Both the position numbers and the translations under genes were made by a program. This document shows, in pieces, positions 24,189-32,137 of a stretch of 64,000 bases of DNA (positions are counted from its first letter, which is position 1; every line of letters starts with the position of its first letter). The stretch comes from Microlunatus parietis (lineage in GTDB: Bacteria > Actinomycetota > Actinomycetes > Propionibacteriales > Propionibacteriaceae). Where the stretch lies: NCBI RefSeq assembly GCF_013407955.1, contig NZ_JACCBU010000001.1, positions 5,084,001 through 5,148,000 on the forward strand. Reading direction: 5' to 3'. The notes beneath the pieces are model-generated. The model did not search any database. It was not told the DNA's origin and worked only from the letters and a program-made list of their open reading frames with translations.

Positions 24189-24281
24189 CCCTGGCGCGCC
24201 CCGGACCAGGTGCTCGCCGTGGCCCCGCGCTGCGCGGGTTCGGTCGAGCTGCCCCGGTCCGGGCGCGTCGGACGAGTGGCT
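24189..24281 (+). pseudogene. decayed second copy of the metallo-beta-lactamase gene 3' end
   Basis: This stretch aligns with 21885-21983 almost base for base: CCCTGGC, CCCGGACC, GGTGCTCGCCG, a shared run GCGGGTTCGGTCGAGCT, then CCCGGTCCGG and GGACGA. By eye about 85% identical with a two-base and a one-base gap, so the reading frame is lost. The MarR-ureohydrolase-SMR-SMR cassette lies exactly between the two copies. Confidence 0.8.
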
Positions 24282-24474
24282 ACGGCTCGCGCGGCGGCAG
24301 CACCTGCCGACCCTGGTAGCGACCGCAGGCCGGGCAGGCCTGGTGCTTCGGGGTCAGCTCACCGCAGGCCGGGTTGGCGCACCGGGTCAGCGGCACGGCG
24401 GAGATCCGCCGCCACTGCGCGCGGTGCCGCCGGACCCGGGACCGGGAACGTCGTCGAAACATCGAACTGGACAT
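24280..24474 (-). CDS. rpmF: 50S ribosomal protein L32
   Basis: 64 residues from ATG 24474, which has AAGGAG seven bases upstream. Sequence MSSSMFRRRSRSRVRRHRAQWR, then a zinc ribbon C-x4-C ... C-x2-C (CANPACGELTPKHQACPACG) and RYQGRQV at the end, all as in the cysteine-containing form of L32. It stands alone, without ribosomal or fatty-acid genes beside it, so it may be one of two L32 copies. Its stop abuts the decayed repeat. Confidence 0.85.
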   Translation of the reverse strand: MSSSMFRRRSRSRVRRHRAQWRRISAVPLTRCANPACGELTPKHQACPACGRYQGRQVLPPREP

Positions 24475-24905
24475 GATCGAACTCCTTGTGTCGGGGGATG
24501 CGATGACCGAGGAGTCGAGGCGGGTCACGGCCGACCTCGGGCCGGAGCACGAGCGCGTGCCGGGCCGTGTGGTCGGGAACGATCCGGTCGCGGGCAGACC
24601 GACGAACCGGAGGAATTCCGGTGATCACGAAGGATTCCCCTCAGAGCAGGCGGACCGTCACGGTCCGCGGAGGCGGGTACGCCAACGCCGCCGCGCACCG
24701 GATCGGTGGGCAGCGGCCTGCCCGGAGCTATGAGGCTTCCGGGCTCTCCGAGGGTGGATTCACCCGCCGCACCATAGTGGCGGATTCCTGGCCGAGCCAG
24801 CGATTTTCGGCAGCCACTTCTGGGAGAGTGTCGGATCGGGACCGTGGCGTTCGTGGAGTGGGCGAGCGGCCCGTTCGGGGTCGCCAGGTCCGAGAGGAGA
24901 CGACA
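24475..24905. other. gene-poor stretch between divergent rpmF and the YCII gene
   Basis: 431 bases. Short open frames run through it on both strands but none has a good start, ribosome binding site or recognisable motif. It must hold the promoters for both flanking genes. GAGAGGAGAC just before 24906 is the YCII gene's ribosome binding site. Confidence 0.5.
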
Positions 24906-25259
24906 GTGCCGCAATACCTGATCGCGTTCAACGACGAGTGGGTGCCCAAGCACACGCCGGAGGAGCTCACCGCGAAGGGCGTCGCCGTCCGCGCAGTGTC
25001 GGCCGAGATGAAGGAGGTCGGCATCCTTCGGTACGAGAACGGGGGCATCGATGCCTCGACCGTGGTGTGCAGCGTCCAGGCCAGGGACGGGAAGCCGATC
25101 TTCACCGACGGGCCGTACGTCGAGACGAAGGAGCACCTCGGCGGATTCTGTGTCATCGAGGTGCCGGACGACGAGGCGGCCCGCTACTGGGCCGGCCGGA
25201 TGGCGGTCGCCCTCGACTGGCCCCAGGAGGTGCACCGCTTCCCCGACCACACCTCCTGA
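24906..25259 (+). CDS. YCII-related domain protein
   Basis: 117 residues from GTG 24906, six bases after a strong GAGAGGAG site. Pattern MPQYLIAFNDEWVP, the strand VVCSVQARDGKPIFTDGPYVETKEHLGGFCVIEVPDDEAARYWA is that of the DGPF/YCII domain, a small ferredoxin-like fold often beside ECF sigma factors (YCII-ECF pairs). No sigma factor is adjacent here. Function unknown; length normal. Confidence 0.85.
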   Translation: MPQYLIAFNDEWVPKHTPEELTAKGVAVRAVSAEMKEVGILRYENGGIDASTVVCSVQARDGKPIFTDGPYVETKEHLGGFCVIEVPDDEAARYWAGRMAVALDWPQEVHRFPDHTS

Positions 25260-25733
25260 TCAACCGAGCCGGCGGGCGGCCAGCCAGTCCTGCAGCAGGT
25301 CGGCCTTCTCGGTCCGGCCGAGCAGGCGGTACGCCCGCGCCCAGACGGCCGGGTCCGCCAGTGGGATGCCATGCCAGGTCCCGGTGATCCGGGTCGGCAA
25401 GGGCTCCATCCCGGCGGGTCCGCGCAGGGCGAAGTTGATCATCAGGTCCAGGTGATCATGGACTTTGAGACAGCGGTCGGTGCCGTAGACGCCGTCCGTC
25501 CTGGTGCCGTCGCGATAGGGCAGTCCGGCGCGATCGAGCGCGGCGATCACGGCCTCGGCCGGGGCATCGACGGTGACGTCCCAGTCGTGCGCGACGTCGG
25601 CCAGCCCGAGGGCGACGAGCAGCCCCGACCCGCCCACGGCCGGTTGCCACCCCTCCGCCTGCAGCACGGCCAGTAGCCGGTCCAAAGCCTCCCGGGGCGG
25701 TAGCCGCGGGGCATCGGTCTGGGGCTGTGTCAC
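25260..25733 (-). CDS. nucleotidyltransferase-like protein
   Basis: 157 residues from GTG 25733. The block WQPAVGGSGLLVALGLADVAHDWDVTVDAP has the GGS and the DxD/E-type motif of minimal nucleotidyltransferases, followed by GLPYRDGTRTDGVYGTDRCLKVHDHLDLMINFAL. Such proteins transfer nucleotides to unknown small or protein targets. It is divergent from rph, 76 bases apart, and its stop abuts that of the YCII gene. Confidence 0.65.
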   Translation of the reverse strand: MTQPQTDAPRLPPREALDRLLAVLQAEGWQPAVGGSGLLVALGLADVAHDWDVTVDAPAEAVIAALDRAGLPYRDGTRTDGVYGTDRCLKVHDHLDLMINFALRGPAGMEPLPTRITGTWHGIPLADPAVWARAYRLLGRTEKADLLQDWLAARRLG

Positions 25734-25809
25734 CGCGCCAGTGTCCCAGCTCAGCCGATTCCCACCTCCCGTACCTCCACCGGGCTGCGCCCTACTAGGG
25801 TGGGCTGCC

Positions 25810-26535
25810 GTGACGATACGAGCCGACGGACGGGCCAACGACCAGCTACGCGACGTGAAGATCACGCGGGGGTGGCTGGACCACGCCGAGGGATCGGTGC
25901 TGGTCGAGTTCGGCCACACCCGGGTGTTGATCGCGGCCAGCGTGACCGAGGGCGTGCCGCGGTGGCGGAAAGGTTCCGGGCTCGGTTGGGTGACCAGCGA
26001 GTACGCGATGCTGCCCCGCTCCACCCACACCAGGTCGGATCGCGAGTCGATCAAGGGTCGGGTCGGCGGCCGGACCCACGAGATCAGCCGGCTGATCGGC
26101 CGCAGCCTGCGCGCGGTGATCGACTACCAGGCGCTCGGCGAGAACACCATCGTCCTCGACTGCGACGTGCTGCAGGCCGACGGCGGCACCCGGACCGCCT
26201 CGATCACCGGTGCATACGTCGCGCTGGCCGACGCGGTCGACTGGCTGCGGCACCGCAACCTGCTGGCGGGCGAGCCGCTGACCGGGTCGGTGGCCGCCGT
26301 GTCGGTGGGCGTGGTCGGCGGCGACCCGATGCTCGATCTCTGCTACACCGAGGATGCCGCCGCCGAGGTGGATATGAACGTGGTGATGAGCGGCGCCGGC
26401 GAGTTCATCGAGGTGCAGGGCACGGCCGAGGGCAAGCCGTTCGACCGGACCACGCTGGACGACCTGCTCGAGCTCGGCAGCGCCGGCTGCGTGGCGCTGA
26501 CCCGGCTGCAGGAGAAGGCCCTGGCGGGTCGTTGA
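25810..26535 (+). CDS. rph: ribonuclease PH
   Basis: 241 residues from GTG 25810. Phosphorolytic 3' trimming of tRNA precursors. Signature stretches: RADGRANDQLRDVKITRGWL, VLIAASVTEGVPRW, SEYAMLPRSTHTRSDRES, GRTHEISRLIGRSLRAVID and DCDVLQADGGTRTASITGAYVAL. Length normal. Three bases downstream begins the dITPase gene; rph-rdgB is a common actinobacterial pair. Confidence 0.96.
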   Translation: MTIRADGRANDQLRDVKITRGWLDHAEGSVLVEFGHTRVLIAASVTEGVPRWRKGSGLGWVTSEYAMLPRSTHTRSDRESIKGRVGGRTHEISRLIGRSLRAVIDYQALGENTIVLDCDVLQADGGTRTASITGAYVALADAVDWLRHRNLLAGEPLTGSVAAVSVGVVGGDPMLDLCYTEDAAAEVDMNVVMSGAGEFIEVQGTAEGKPFDRTTLDDLLELGSAGCVALTRLQEKALAGR

Positions 26536-26537
26536 AC

Positions 26538-27152
26538 ATGGAGTCCGTCGTCCTGGCCACCGCCAACCCGAAGAAGCTGGCCGAACTGCGCCGACTGGTG
26601 GCCGCCGCCGGGCTGAACGTGACGGTGCACGGGCTCGGCGAGGTGGCGGACTACCCGCCGCCGGCCGAGACCGAGCCGACCTTCGAGGGCAACGCGTTGA
26701 TCAAGGCCCGGGCCTGTGTGGCGGCGACCGGCCTGCCGGCGCTCGCGGACGACTCCGGGATCGCCGTCGACGTGCTGAACGGCATGCCGGGGGTACGGTC
26801 CGCGCGCTGGGCCGGGCCGGACGCCACCGACGAGGACAACAACGCGCTGCTGCTGCGGCAGCTGGACGACGTGCCGGACGAGCGCCGTACCGCACGGTTC
26901 GTCTGCACCATGGCGCTGGTCCTTCCGGACGGGACCGAGCACGTACGGACCGGGGAGATGCACGGGCGGCTGCTCCGGTCGCCGGCCGGCGTGCGCGGCT
27001 TCGGCTACGACCCGCTGTTCGTCACCGACGGGCAGACGGTGACCAATGCCGAGTTGACCGGGGAGGCCAAGGACGCGATCAGCCATCGCGGCAAGGCGGT
27101 CCGGGCGATCCTCGAGGTGTTGACCGACGAACTGGGAAGGGCCCGGACGTGA
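26538..27152 (+). CDS. rdgB: XTP/dITP diphosphatase
   Basis: 204 residues from ATG 26538; a TTG at 26532 overlapping the rph stop is an alternative. Removes deaminated purine nucleotides. Signature SVVLATANPKKLAELRRL, EPTFEGNALIKARA, ALADDSGIAVDVLNGMPGVRSARWAG and GFGYDPLFV are all present, as is the late SHRGKAVRAI. Coupled downstream to thyA by a four-base overlap. Confidence 0.96.
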   Translation: MESVVLATANPKKLAELRRLVAAAGLNVTVHGLGEVADYPPPAETEPTFEGNALIKARACVAATGLPALADDSGIAVDVLNGMPGVRSARWAGPDATDEDNNALLLRQLDDVPDERRTARFVCTMALVLPDGTEHVRTGEMHGRLLRSPAGVRGFGYDPLFVTDGQTVTNAELTGEAKDAISHRGKAVRAILEVLTDELGRART

Positions 27153-27943
27153 AGACCTATCTCGACCTTCTTGATCATGTCCTGACCAACGGCGTCCGGA
27201 AGGGTGACCGGACCGGGACCGGCACCCTGAGCACGTTCGGTTATCAGCTCCGGTTCGACCTGGCACAAGGTTTTCCGCTGCTGACGACCAAGAAGTTGCA
27301 CACCAAGTCGATCTTCGCCGAGCTGCTCTGGTTCATCGCCGGCTCGACGAACGTCCGGCCGCTGCAGGAGCAGGGCGTGTCGATCTGGGACGAGTGGGCC
27401 GACGAGGACGGCGACCTCGGCCCGATCTATGGCTACCAGTGGCGATCCTGGCCGACCCACGACGGTCGGCATCTTGATCAACTCGCTGCGGTGATCGACG
27501 GGATTAAGACGAATCCGGACTCGCGGCGGCACCTGGTCAGCGCCTGGAACGTGGCCGATCTCGACCAGATGGCGCTGCCGCCGTGCCACACGATGTTCCA
27601 GTTCTACGTCGCCGAGGGGCGGCTGTCCTGCCAGCTGTATCAGCGGTCCGCGGACATCTTCCTCGGCGTACCGTTCAACATCGCCTCGTACGCGCTGCTG
27701 ACCAGCATGATCGCCCAGGTCTGCGACCTGGCCCCGGGCGAGTTCGTGCACACACTGGGCGACGCGCACCTCTACCTGAACCACGTCGAGCAGGCCAAGA
27801 CCCAGCTGCAGCGGGAGCCGCGGCCGCTGCCGAAGTTGATCATGAACCCGGACGTCAAGGACATCGACGCGTTCACGCTGGCCGATTTCGCGATCGATGG
27901 CTACCACCCGTACCCGGGGATCAAGGCCCCGATCGCCGTCTGA
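27149..27943 (+). CDS. thyA: thymidylate synthase
   Basis: 264 residues from GTG 27149, overlapping the rdgB stop (GTGA). Makes dTMP from dUMP and methylene-tetrahydrofolate. Catalytic Cys146 sits in LPPCHTMFQF; also visible are GDRTGTGTLSTFGYQLRFDL, the dUMP phosphate-binding arginines (SRRHLVSAWN, QLYQRSADIFLGVPFNIASYALL) and HTLGDAHLYLNH. The stop shares bases with the dihydrofolate reductase start, so the folate cycle is closed within one transcript. Confidence 0.97.
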   Translation: MKTYLDLLDHVLTNGVRKGDRTGTGTLSTFGYQLRFDLAQGFPLLTTKKLHTKSIFAELLWFIAGSTNVRPLQEQGVSIWDEWADEDGDLGPIYGYQWRSWPTHDGRHLDQLAAVIDGIKTNPDSRRHLVSAWNVADLDQMALPPCHTMFQFYVAEGRLSCQLYQRSADIFLGVPFNIASYALLTSMIAQVCDLAPGEFVHTLGDAHLYLNHVEQAKTQLQREPRPLPKLIMNPDVKDIDAFTLADFAIDGYHPYPGIKAPIAV

Positions 27944-28443
27944 TGCGCGAAGAGCCTGGTCCCGGATCGATCGTCGCGATCGCCGCGTACGCCCGCAACA
28001 GCGTGATCGGCAACGGCCCGGACATCCCCTGGCGGATCTCCGAGGACTGGAAGCGGTTCCGCCGGGTCACCACCGGGCACGTGCTGATCATGGGCCGGAA
28101 GACGTACGAGTCGATCGGACGCCCGCTGCCCGGCCGGCACACGATCGTGATCACCCGCGATCCGGACTGGCGGGCCGACGGCGTGATCACCGCCGACGGC
28201 CTGGACCGGGCGATCGCCCTGGCCCGCGAACGGCACCCGGAGTCGATCATCTTCATCGCCGGCGGCGGCGAGATCTATCGGGCCGCCTGGGACCGTACCG
28301 AGTTCCTCGACGTGACCGAGGTGGATGCCGAGCCGGAGGGCGACGTCACCTTCCCGGTGATCGATCCGGAGGAGTGGCGCGAGCTGTCCCGGGAGCCGCG
28401 AGACGGCTTCGCCTGGGTCGGTTATCGGCGGGTCGTCGCCTGA
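27943..28443 (+). CDS. folA: dihydrofolate reductase
   Basis: 166 residues from ATG 27943 (TGATG overlap with thyA). Regenerates tetrahydrofolate used up by thymidylate synthase. Motifs: SIVAIAAYARNSVIGNGPDIPWRISEDWKRFRRVTTGHVLIMGRKTYESIGRPLPGR, then IIFIAGGGEIYRAAW and the acidic strand VTEVDAEPEGDVTFP. Substrate-binding Asp/Glu is the Asp in NGPDIPW by comparison with the family. Likely last gene of rph-rdgB-thyA-folA. Confidence 0.95.
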   Translation: MREEPGPGSIVAIAAYARNSVIGNGPDIPWRISEDWKRFRRVTTGHVLIMGRKTYESIGRPLPGRHTIVITRDPDWRADGVITADGLDRAIALARERHPESIIFIAGGGEIYRAAWDRTEFLDVTEVDAEPEGDVTFPVIDPEEWRELSREPRDGFAWVGYRRVVA

Positions 28444-28528
28444 ATCATTGCCTGAGCAGCGATCTCGGCTGACAATGCCGGAATCGGGCCCGTCATCCCG
28501 ATGGGCCCACGGCAAGGAGGAGATCTCC

Positions 28529-29302
28529 ATGACAGAGCCTCGCTTGGCCGCCAAACTGGGCGCCGAGTTCCTGGGCACGTTCTGGCTGGTCTTCGGGGGA
28601 TGCGGCAGCGCGGTGCTGGCCGCGATGTTCCTGTCCGCCGATCCCGGCACCAACACCCAAGTCCAGCTCGGGATCGGCTTCGTCGGCGTCGCCCTGGCGT
28701 TCGGCCTGACCGTGCTGACCGGCGCGTACGCCTTCGGGCACGTATCCGGCGGCCACTTCAACCCGGCCGTGACGATCGGCCTGGCGATCGCGAAGCGATT
28801 CGAGTGGAGGGGTGTGCTGCCCTACATCGTGACCCAGATCGTCGCCGCATCGTTCGCCGGGCTGGTGTTGTTCATCGTCGCCGCCGGCAAGGACGGCTTC
28901 AACGCGGTGGAGAGCGGGTTCGCGACCAACGGGTTCGGTGATCGTTCGCCGGGCGGTTACAGCCTGCTGGCGGCGTTGATCATCGAGGTGGTGCTCACCG
29001 CGGTGTTCCTCTACATCATTCTCGGCGCCACCGACGACCGGGCGCCGAAGGGCTTCGCGCCGATCGCGATCGGCCTCGGACTGACCCTGATCCACCTGGT
29101 CAGCATCCCGGTCACGAACACCTCGGTGAACCCGGCCCGTTCCCTCGGCGTCGCCTGGTTCGCCGGCGGGGCGGCATTGTCGCAGGTCTGGTTGTTCATC
29201 GTCGCGCCGATCATCGGGGCGGCGATCGCCGGCTTCACGTACGCGCTGATCACCGGGGCCAACGCGACGCCGGTGGACGAGGGGGTCGCCAACAACCCCT
29301 GA
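28529..29302 (+). CDS. aquaporin (MIP family)
   Basis: 257 residues from ATG 28529, with AAGGAGGAG upstream. Six membrane helices and both NPA boxes (GGHFNPAVTIGLAIAKR and TNTSVNPARSLGVAWF). The selectivity-filter Arg follows the second NPA and the His in IHLVSIPVTNT precedes it, the AqpZ water-channel arrangement rather than a glycerol facilitator. Sits alone between folA and a leftward regulator. Confidence 0.93.
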   Translation: MTEPRLAAKLGAEFLGTFWLVFGGCGSAVLAAMFLSADPGTNTQVQLGIGFVGVALAFGLTVLTGAYAFGHVSGGHFNPAVTIGLAIAKRFEWRGVLPYIVTQIVAASFAGLVLFIVAAGKDGFNAVESGFATNGFGDRSPGGYSLLAALIIEVVLTAVFLYIILGATDDRAPKGFAPIAIGLGLTLIHLVSIPVTNTSVNPARSLGVAWFAGGAALSQVWLFIVAPIIGAAIAGFTYALITGANATPVDEGVANNP

Positions 29303-29317
29303 TCCCTCCATACGGGT

Positions 29318-30112
29318 TCAAGGCCCGGCGTCGGTCGCTGCCAGGGCGAACCGGCGCCGGGTCTCCTCGTCCGCGGGCACGAACGTCTCCAGGTGCAGGC
29401 CCTCCAGGGTCGCGTCCGCCGCCGTGGTCAGCCGGCTCGAGACGCTGAACAGCCGCAGCACCCCGCCGTCGACGGCCAGTTCGAGGGCGAGCACCGGACC
29501 GGTGATCACCGGACGGCCGGCCGGCCGAAGCCGCGACTCGACCTCGACGGCCAATTCCTCGAGCCGAGGGTCGTGGGTGCGCTCGGCCCGGGCCACCAAC
29601 TGGTGGTGCAGGTGCGCGGTCCATCGATCGAAGTTCACGATCCGCGGCGCCAGGCCGTCCGGGTGCACCGAGAGCCTGATCACGTTGATCGGCGGCTCCA
29701 ACAGCTCCGGCGCGCAGCCGGCCAGCAGCGGGTCGACACCGGCGTTGGAGTCGACCACGTCCCAGTGATCATCGAGCAGCAGCGCCGGGTACGGCAGATG
29801 CGCGTCGAGCAGCCGGCGCAGCCCGTCCATCACCACCGACACGCCCGCGCTGTCCAGCTGTTGATCTTGGTAGCGAGGCGCGTAACCGGCCGCCAGCAGC
29901 AGTTGGTTCCGGTCCCGCAGCGGGACCTCCAGATGGTCGGCGAGCCGGATGATCATCTCCGCCGTCGGATGGGCCTTGCCAGTCTCGACCCGGCTGACGT
30001 GCCGAGTGGAGATGTCCGAACGGTCGGAGAGTTCCTGCTGGCTGTAGCGACGGCGCTCGCGCCACTGGCGCAGCAGCGGCCCGACCGGACGCTGCTCGGC
30101 GGTGCTGATCAT
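29318..30112 (-). CDS. XRE-family regulator with MmyB-type ligand domain
   Basis: 264 residues from ATG 30112. N-terminal helix-turn-helix: LRQWRERRRYSQQELSDRSDISTRHVSRVETGKAHPTAEMIIRLADHLEVPLRDRNQLLLAAGY. The rest is the MmyB-like domain (DDHWDVVDSNAGVDPLLAG, ... NVIRLSVHPDGLAPRIVNF), known in the family to bind a fatty acid or similar ligand. Divergent from the SnoaL-like gene at 30233 with a perfect palindrome between, so it probably controls that gene and itself. Confidence 0.9.
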   Translation of the reverse strand: MISTAEQRPVGPLLRQWRERRRYSQQELSDRSDISTRHVSRVETGKAHPTAEMIIRLADHLEVPLRDRNQLLLAAGYAPRYQDQQLDSAGVSVVMDGLRRLLDAHLPYPALLLDDHWDVVDSNAGVDPLLAGCAPELLEPPINVIRLSVHPDGLAPRIVNFDRWTAHLHHQLVARAERTHDPRLEELAVEVESRLRPAGRPVITGPVLALELAVDGGVLRLFSVSSRLTTAADATLEGLHLETFVPADEETRRRFALAATDAGP

Positions 30113-30145
30113 GGTCGCCACCCTAACTCCGCGGGTCCGGTCCGT

Positions 30146-30164
30146 CATGACCTCTGAGGTCATG
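30146..30164. promoter_or_regulatory. 19-bp perfect palindrome, likely operator of the XRE/MmyB regulator
   Basis: CATGACCTCTGAGGTCATG has two perfect nine-base arms about a single T. It lies in the 120-base gap between the divergent regulator (start 30112) and the SnoaL-like gene (start 30233), which is where operators of this regulator family normally sit. Confidence 0.7.
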
Positions 30165-30232
30165 GTCCGTGGACGCCACCTCGGGTCAGGCTTGCTCCCG
30201 TCAACACCACGGAACCACGAAGGAGCAAGATC

Positions 30233-30583
30233 ATGAACGACATCGTCAAGGCCTACCTCGCCACCTGGAACGCCGACGGCGCCGACCGCGACCGACTGCT
30301 GGCCGAGCACTGGTCGGAGACGGTCGGCTACACGGACCCGCTCGCCGAGGTGTCCGGCCACGCGGGCATCAGCGCCGTGATCGACGGCGCCCGCCAGCAG
30401 TTCCCGGGCTTCGTCTTCACCCCGGTCGGCGAGCCCGACGGCCACCACCGGCAGGTCCGGTTCCAGTGGGGCCTGGGCCCCGAGGGTGCCGAGCCGATCG
30501 TGATCGGCTTCGACGTCATCGTGTTGGACGAGCAGGGCCGGATCAGCGACGTCCGGGGCTTCCTGGACAAGATTCCCGGCTGA
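30233..30583 (+). CDS. SnoaL/NTF2-like protein
   Basis: 116 residues from ATG 30233, preceded by GAAGGAGC. Sequence NDIVKAYLATWNADGADRDRLLAEHWSETVGYTDPLAEVSGHAGI and IVLDEQGRISDVRGFLDK is the cone-shaped NTF2/SnoaL fold that covers isomerases, hydrolases and binding proteins of small molecules. Divergent from an MmyB-type regulator, a very common pairing. Specific function unknown. Confidence 0.85.
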   Translation: MNDIVKAYLATWNADGADRDRLLAEHWSETVGYTDPLAEVSGHAGISAVIDGARQQFPGFVFTPVGEPDGHHRQVRFQWGLGPEGAEPIVIGFDVIVLDEQGRISDVRGFLDKIPG

Positions 30584-30658
30584 CCGTCGACTCAGCTATG
30601 GCGCCGGGGTGCGCAGCGGCGTAGAACGGGAGGATCGACTGCTCATCGAGGAGGAGCC

Positions 30659-31081
30659 ATGTCCAAGCTCGCACGGATCGTCATCCCGGCGGCCATCGTC
30701 ACGGCCGGTTTCATCGGTAGCCCGGCCGCGGCAGCCGCGCCGGCCATTCCGTTGAGCGGCGGCCAGGAGACACAGGCCGCCGACCCCGACGGCCACGGGT
30801 TCTTCACCTACACGCTGGAGGGAACCGAGTTCTGCTGGACCCTCTCCTGGAAGGACATCGAGGCTCCGACCGCCGCGCACATCCACGTCGGCAAACGGCA
30901 GGTCGCCGGTCCCGTGGTCATCCCGCTGGACGTCGACGGCGCGCCCGGACCCGACCCGGCCGGCTGCACGACGATCGGCACGGAACTGGCCTCGGCGATC
31001 AAGGCCGACCCGCGCAACTACTACGCCAACGTTCACAACGGGCCGTTTCCGGGCGGTGCCATCCGCGGCCAACTCAAGTAG
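30659..31081 (+). CDS. secreted CHRD-domain protein
   Basis: 140 residues from ATG 30659, with GGAGGAG upstream. Signal peptide SKLARIVIPAAIVTAGFIGSPAAAAA. The mature part is one CHRD domain: IPLSGGQETQAADPDGHGFFTYTLEGTEFCWTLSWKD, TAAHIHVGK and the closing NVHNGPFPGGAIRGQL. CHRD proteins are extracellular and of unknown biochemical role. Confidence 0.9.
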   Translation: MSKLARIVIPAAIVTAGFIGSPAAAAAPAIPLSGGQETQAADPDGHGFFTYTLEGTEFCWTLSWKDIEAPTAAHIHVGKRQVAGPVVIPLDVDGAPGPDPAGCTTIGTELASAIKADPRNYYANVHNGPFPGGAIRGQLK

Positions 31082-31111
31082 CGACAGCCTGGGTAGGATG
31101 ATCCGGCACCA

Positions 31112-31193
31112 GCCGAAGTGGTGGAACTGGTAGACACGCGGCACTTAGGATGCCGTACCCACGGGTGTGCGGGTTCGAGTCCCGCCTTCGGCA
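31112..31193 (+). tRNA. tRNA-Leu, anticodon TAG
   Basis: Acceptor GCCGAAG pairs with CTTCGGC before discriminator A; the D-arm contains GGTAGAC, the anticodon stem CGGCA/TGCCG encloses CTTAGGA (anticodon TAG), a long variable arm ACCCACGGGTGT marks a class II tRNA, and the T-arm is GCGGGTTCGAGTCCCGC. CCA is not encoded. Confidence 0.96.
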
Positions 31194-31212
31194 CTCCCGT
31201 GGGGCGTCCTGA

Positions 31213-31692
31213 TCAGACTCCGAGATCGCGTCGCAGCTTGGCGACGTGGCCGGTCGCCTTCACGTTGTACTGCGCGACGGCGATGGTGCCGTCGCCGTCG
31301 CCGTCCACGTCGATCACGAACGTCGAGCGGATGACGGCCTGGATCAACTTCCCGTACAGCATCTTCTCGCCGAACGACGCGTACGCCTCCAGCGTCGACT
31401 TGTCCTCGTCGGACAGCAGCGGGAAGGACACGGACTCGGTGTCGCGGAACTGGGCCAGCTTCTTGACCGGGTCCGGCGAGATGCCGAGGACCTGCAGGCC
31501 GGCTTGGTCCAGGTCAGGAGCGGCGGCCGTGAAGTCGACCGCCTGGGTGGTGCAGCCGGGGGTCATCGCGGCCGGGTAGAAGTAGACGATCACCCGTTGG
31601 CCGGCGAAGTCGGACAACGAGACCGGCTTGCCGTCCGCGTCGGGCAGGGAGAAGGCGGGCGCGGCGTCGCCCGCGGTCAGTCGCTCGGTCAT
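31213..31692 (-). CDS. bcp: thioredoxin-dependent thiol peroxidase Bcp
   Basis: 159 residues from ATG 31692. Reduces hydroperoxides. AhpC/TSA fold: LTAGDAAPAFSLPDADGKPVSLSDFAGQRVIVYFYPAAMTPGCTTQAVDF, with the peroxidatic Cys in PGCTT. The usual resolving Cys five residues further (PGCTxxxC) is not present (CTTQAVDF), so resolution may be by another thiol such as mycothiol or thioredoxin directly. Length normal. Confidence 0.92.
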   Translation of the reverse strand: MTERLTAGDAAPAFSLPDADGKPVSLSDFAGQRVIVYFYPAAMTPGCTTQAVDFTAAAPDLDQAGLQVLGISPDPVKKLAQFRDTESVSFPLLSDEDKSTLEAYASFGEKMLYGKLIQAVIRSTFVIDVDGDGDGTIAVAQYNVKATGHVAKLRRDLGV

Positions 31693-31822
31693 GGTGAGCA
31701 CCCTACGGCCTGAACTTCACGGCCACGGCCGGGGCACGGCCTGCACAACGGGCCAGGTGCAATACGCTGTTGCGGGTTGACGGTACGGGGTCGCAGCAGA
31801 ATCGGTCGAAGGAGGAACAGCG

Positions 31823-32134
31823 ATGGCGACGGAAGCGCAGCGCCCGGAGCGGACGCGGGACCAGATCGAAACCGACCTCGCGGCGGCTCGAGCGCGGCTC
31901 GGTCACTCCGTGGAGCAGCTGATCGATCAGGTGCACCCGACCCGGATCAAGCAGCGGCAGATCGCGGGCCTGAAGGACTGGGTCTCCGCCGAGCTGGAGA
32001 ACGCCAAGGCGCAGTTCGTCAACGAGGACGGGAGGGTACGGACCGAGCGCCTCGCCGTGATCGGTGGGGCCGTGGCCGGCTTCGTCACCTTCGTGGTCAT
32101 CGTCCGCGCGATCGTACGGAAGAGGAAAAGCTGA
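31823..32134 (+). CDS. DUF3618 membrane protein
   Basis: 103 residues from ATG 31823. Starts with the DUF3618 pattern RTRDQIETDLAAARARLGHSVEQLIDQVHP, has a short amphipathic middle, and ends in a single membrane helix (VIGGAVAGFVTFVVIVRAIV) with a basic tail RKRKS. Likely anchored with its N-terminus in the cytoplasm. It is three bases upstream of the GroES-like gene. Function unknown. Confidence 0.88.
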   Translation: MATEAQRPERTRDQIETDLAAARARLGHSVEQLIDQVHPTRIKQRQIAGLKDWVSAELENAKAQFVNEDGRVRTERLAVIGGAVAGFVTFVVIVRAIVRKRKS

Positions 32135-32137
32135 CTC

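Noticed and set aside
24475..24905. A small rightward gene before the YCII gene (from GTG 24622)
   Set aside because: It reads ITKDSPQSRRTVTVRGGG and then low-complexity Arg/Ala sequence, merges into the YCII frame without its own stop, and the YCII gene has a far better start at 24906.
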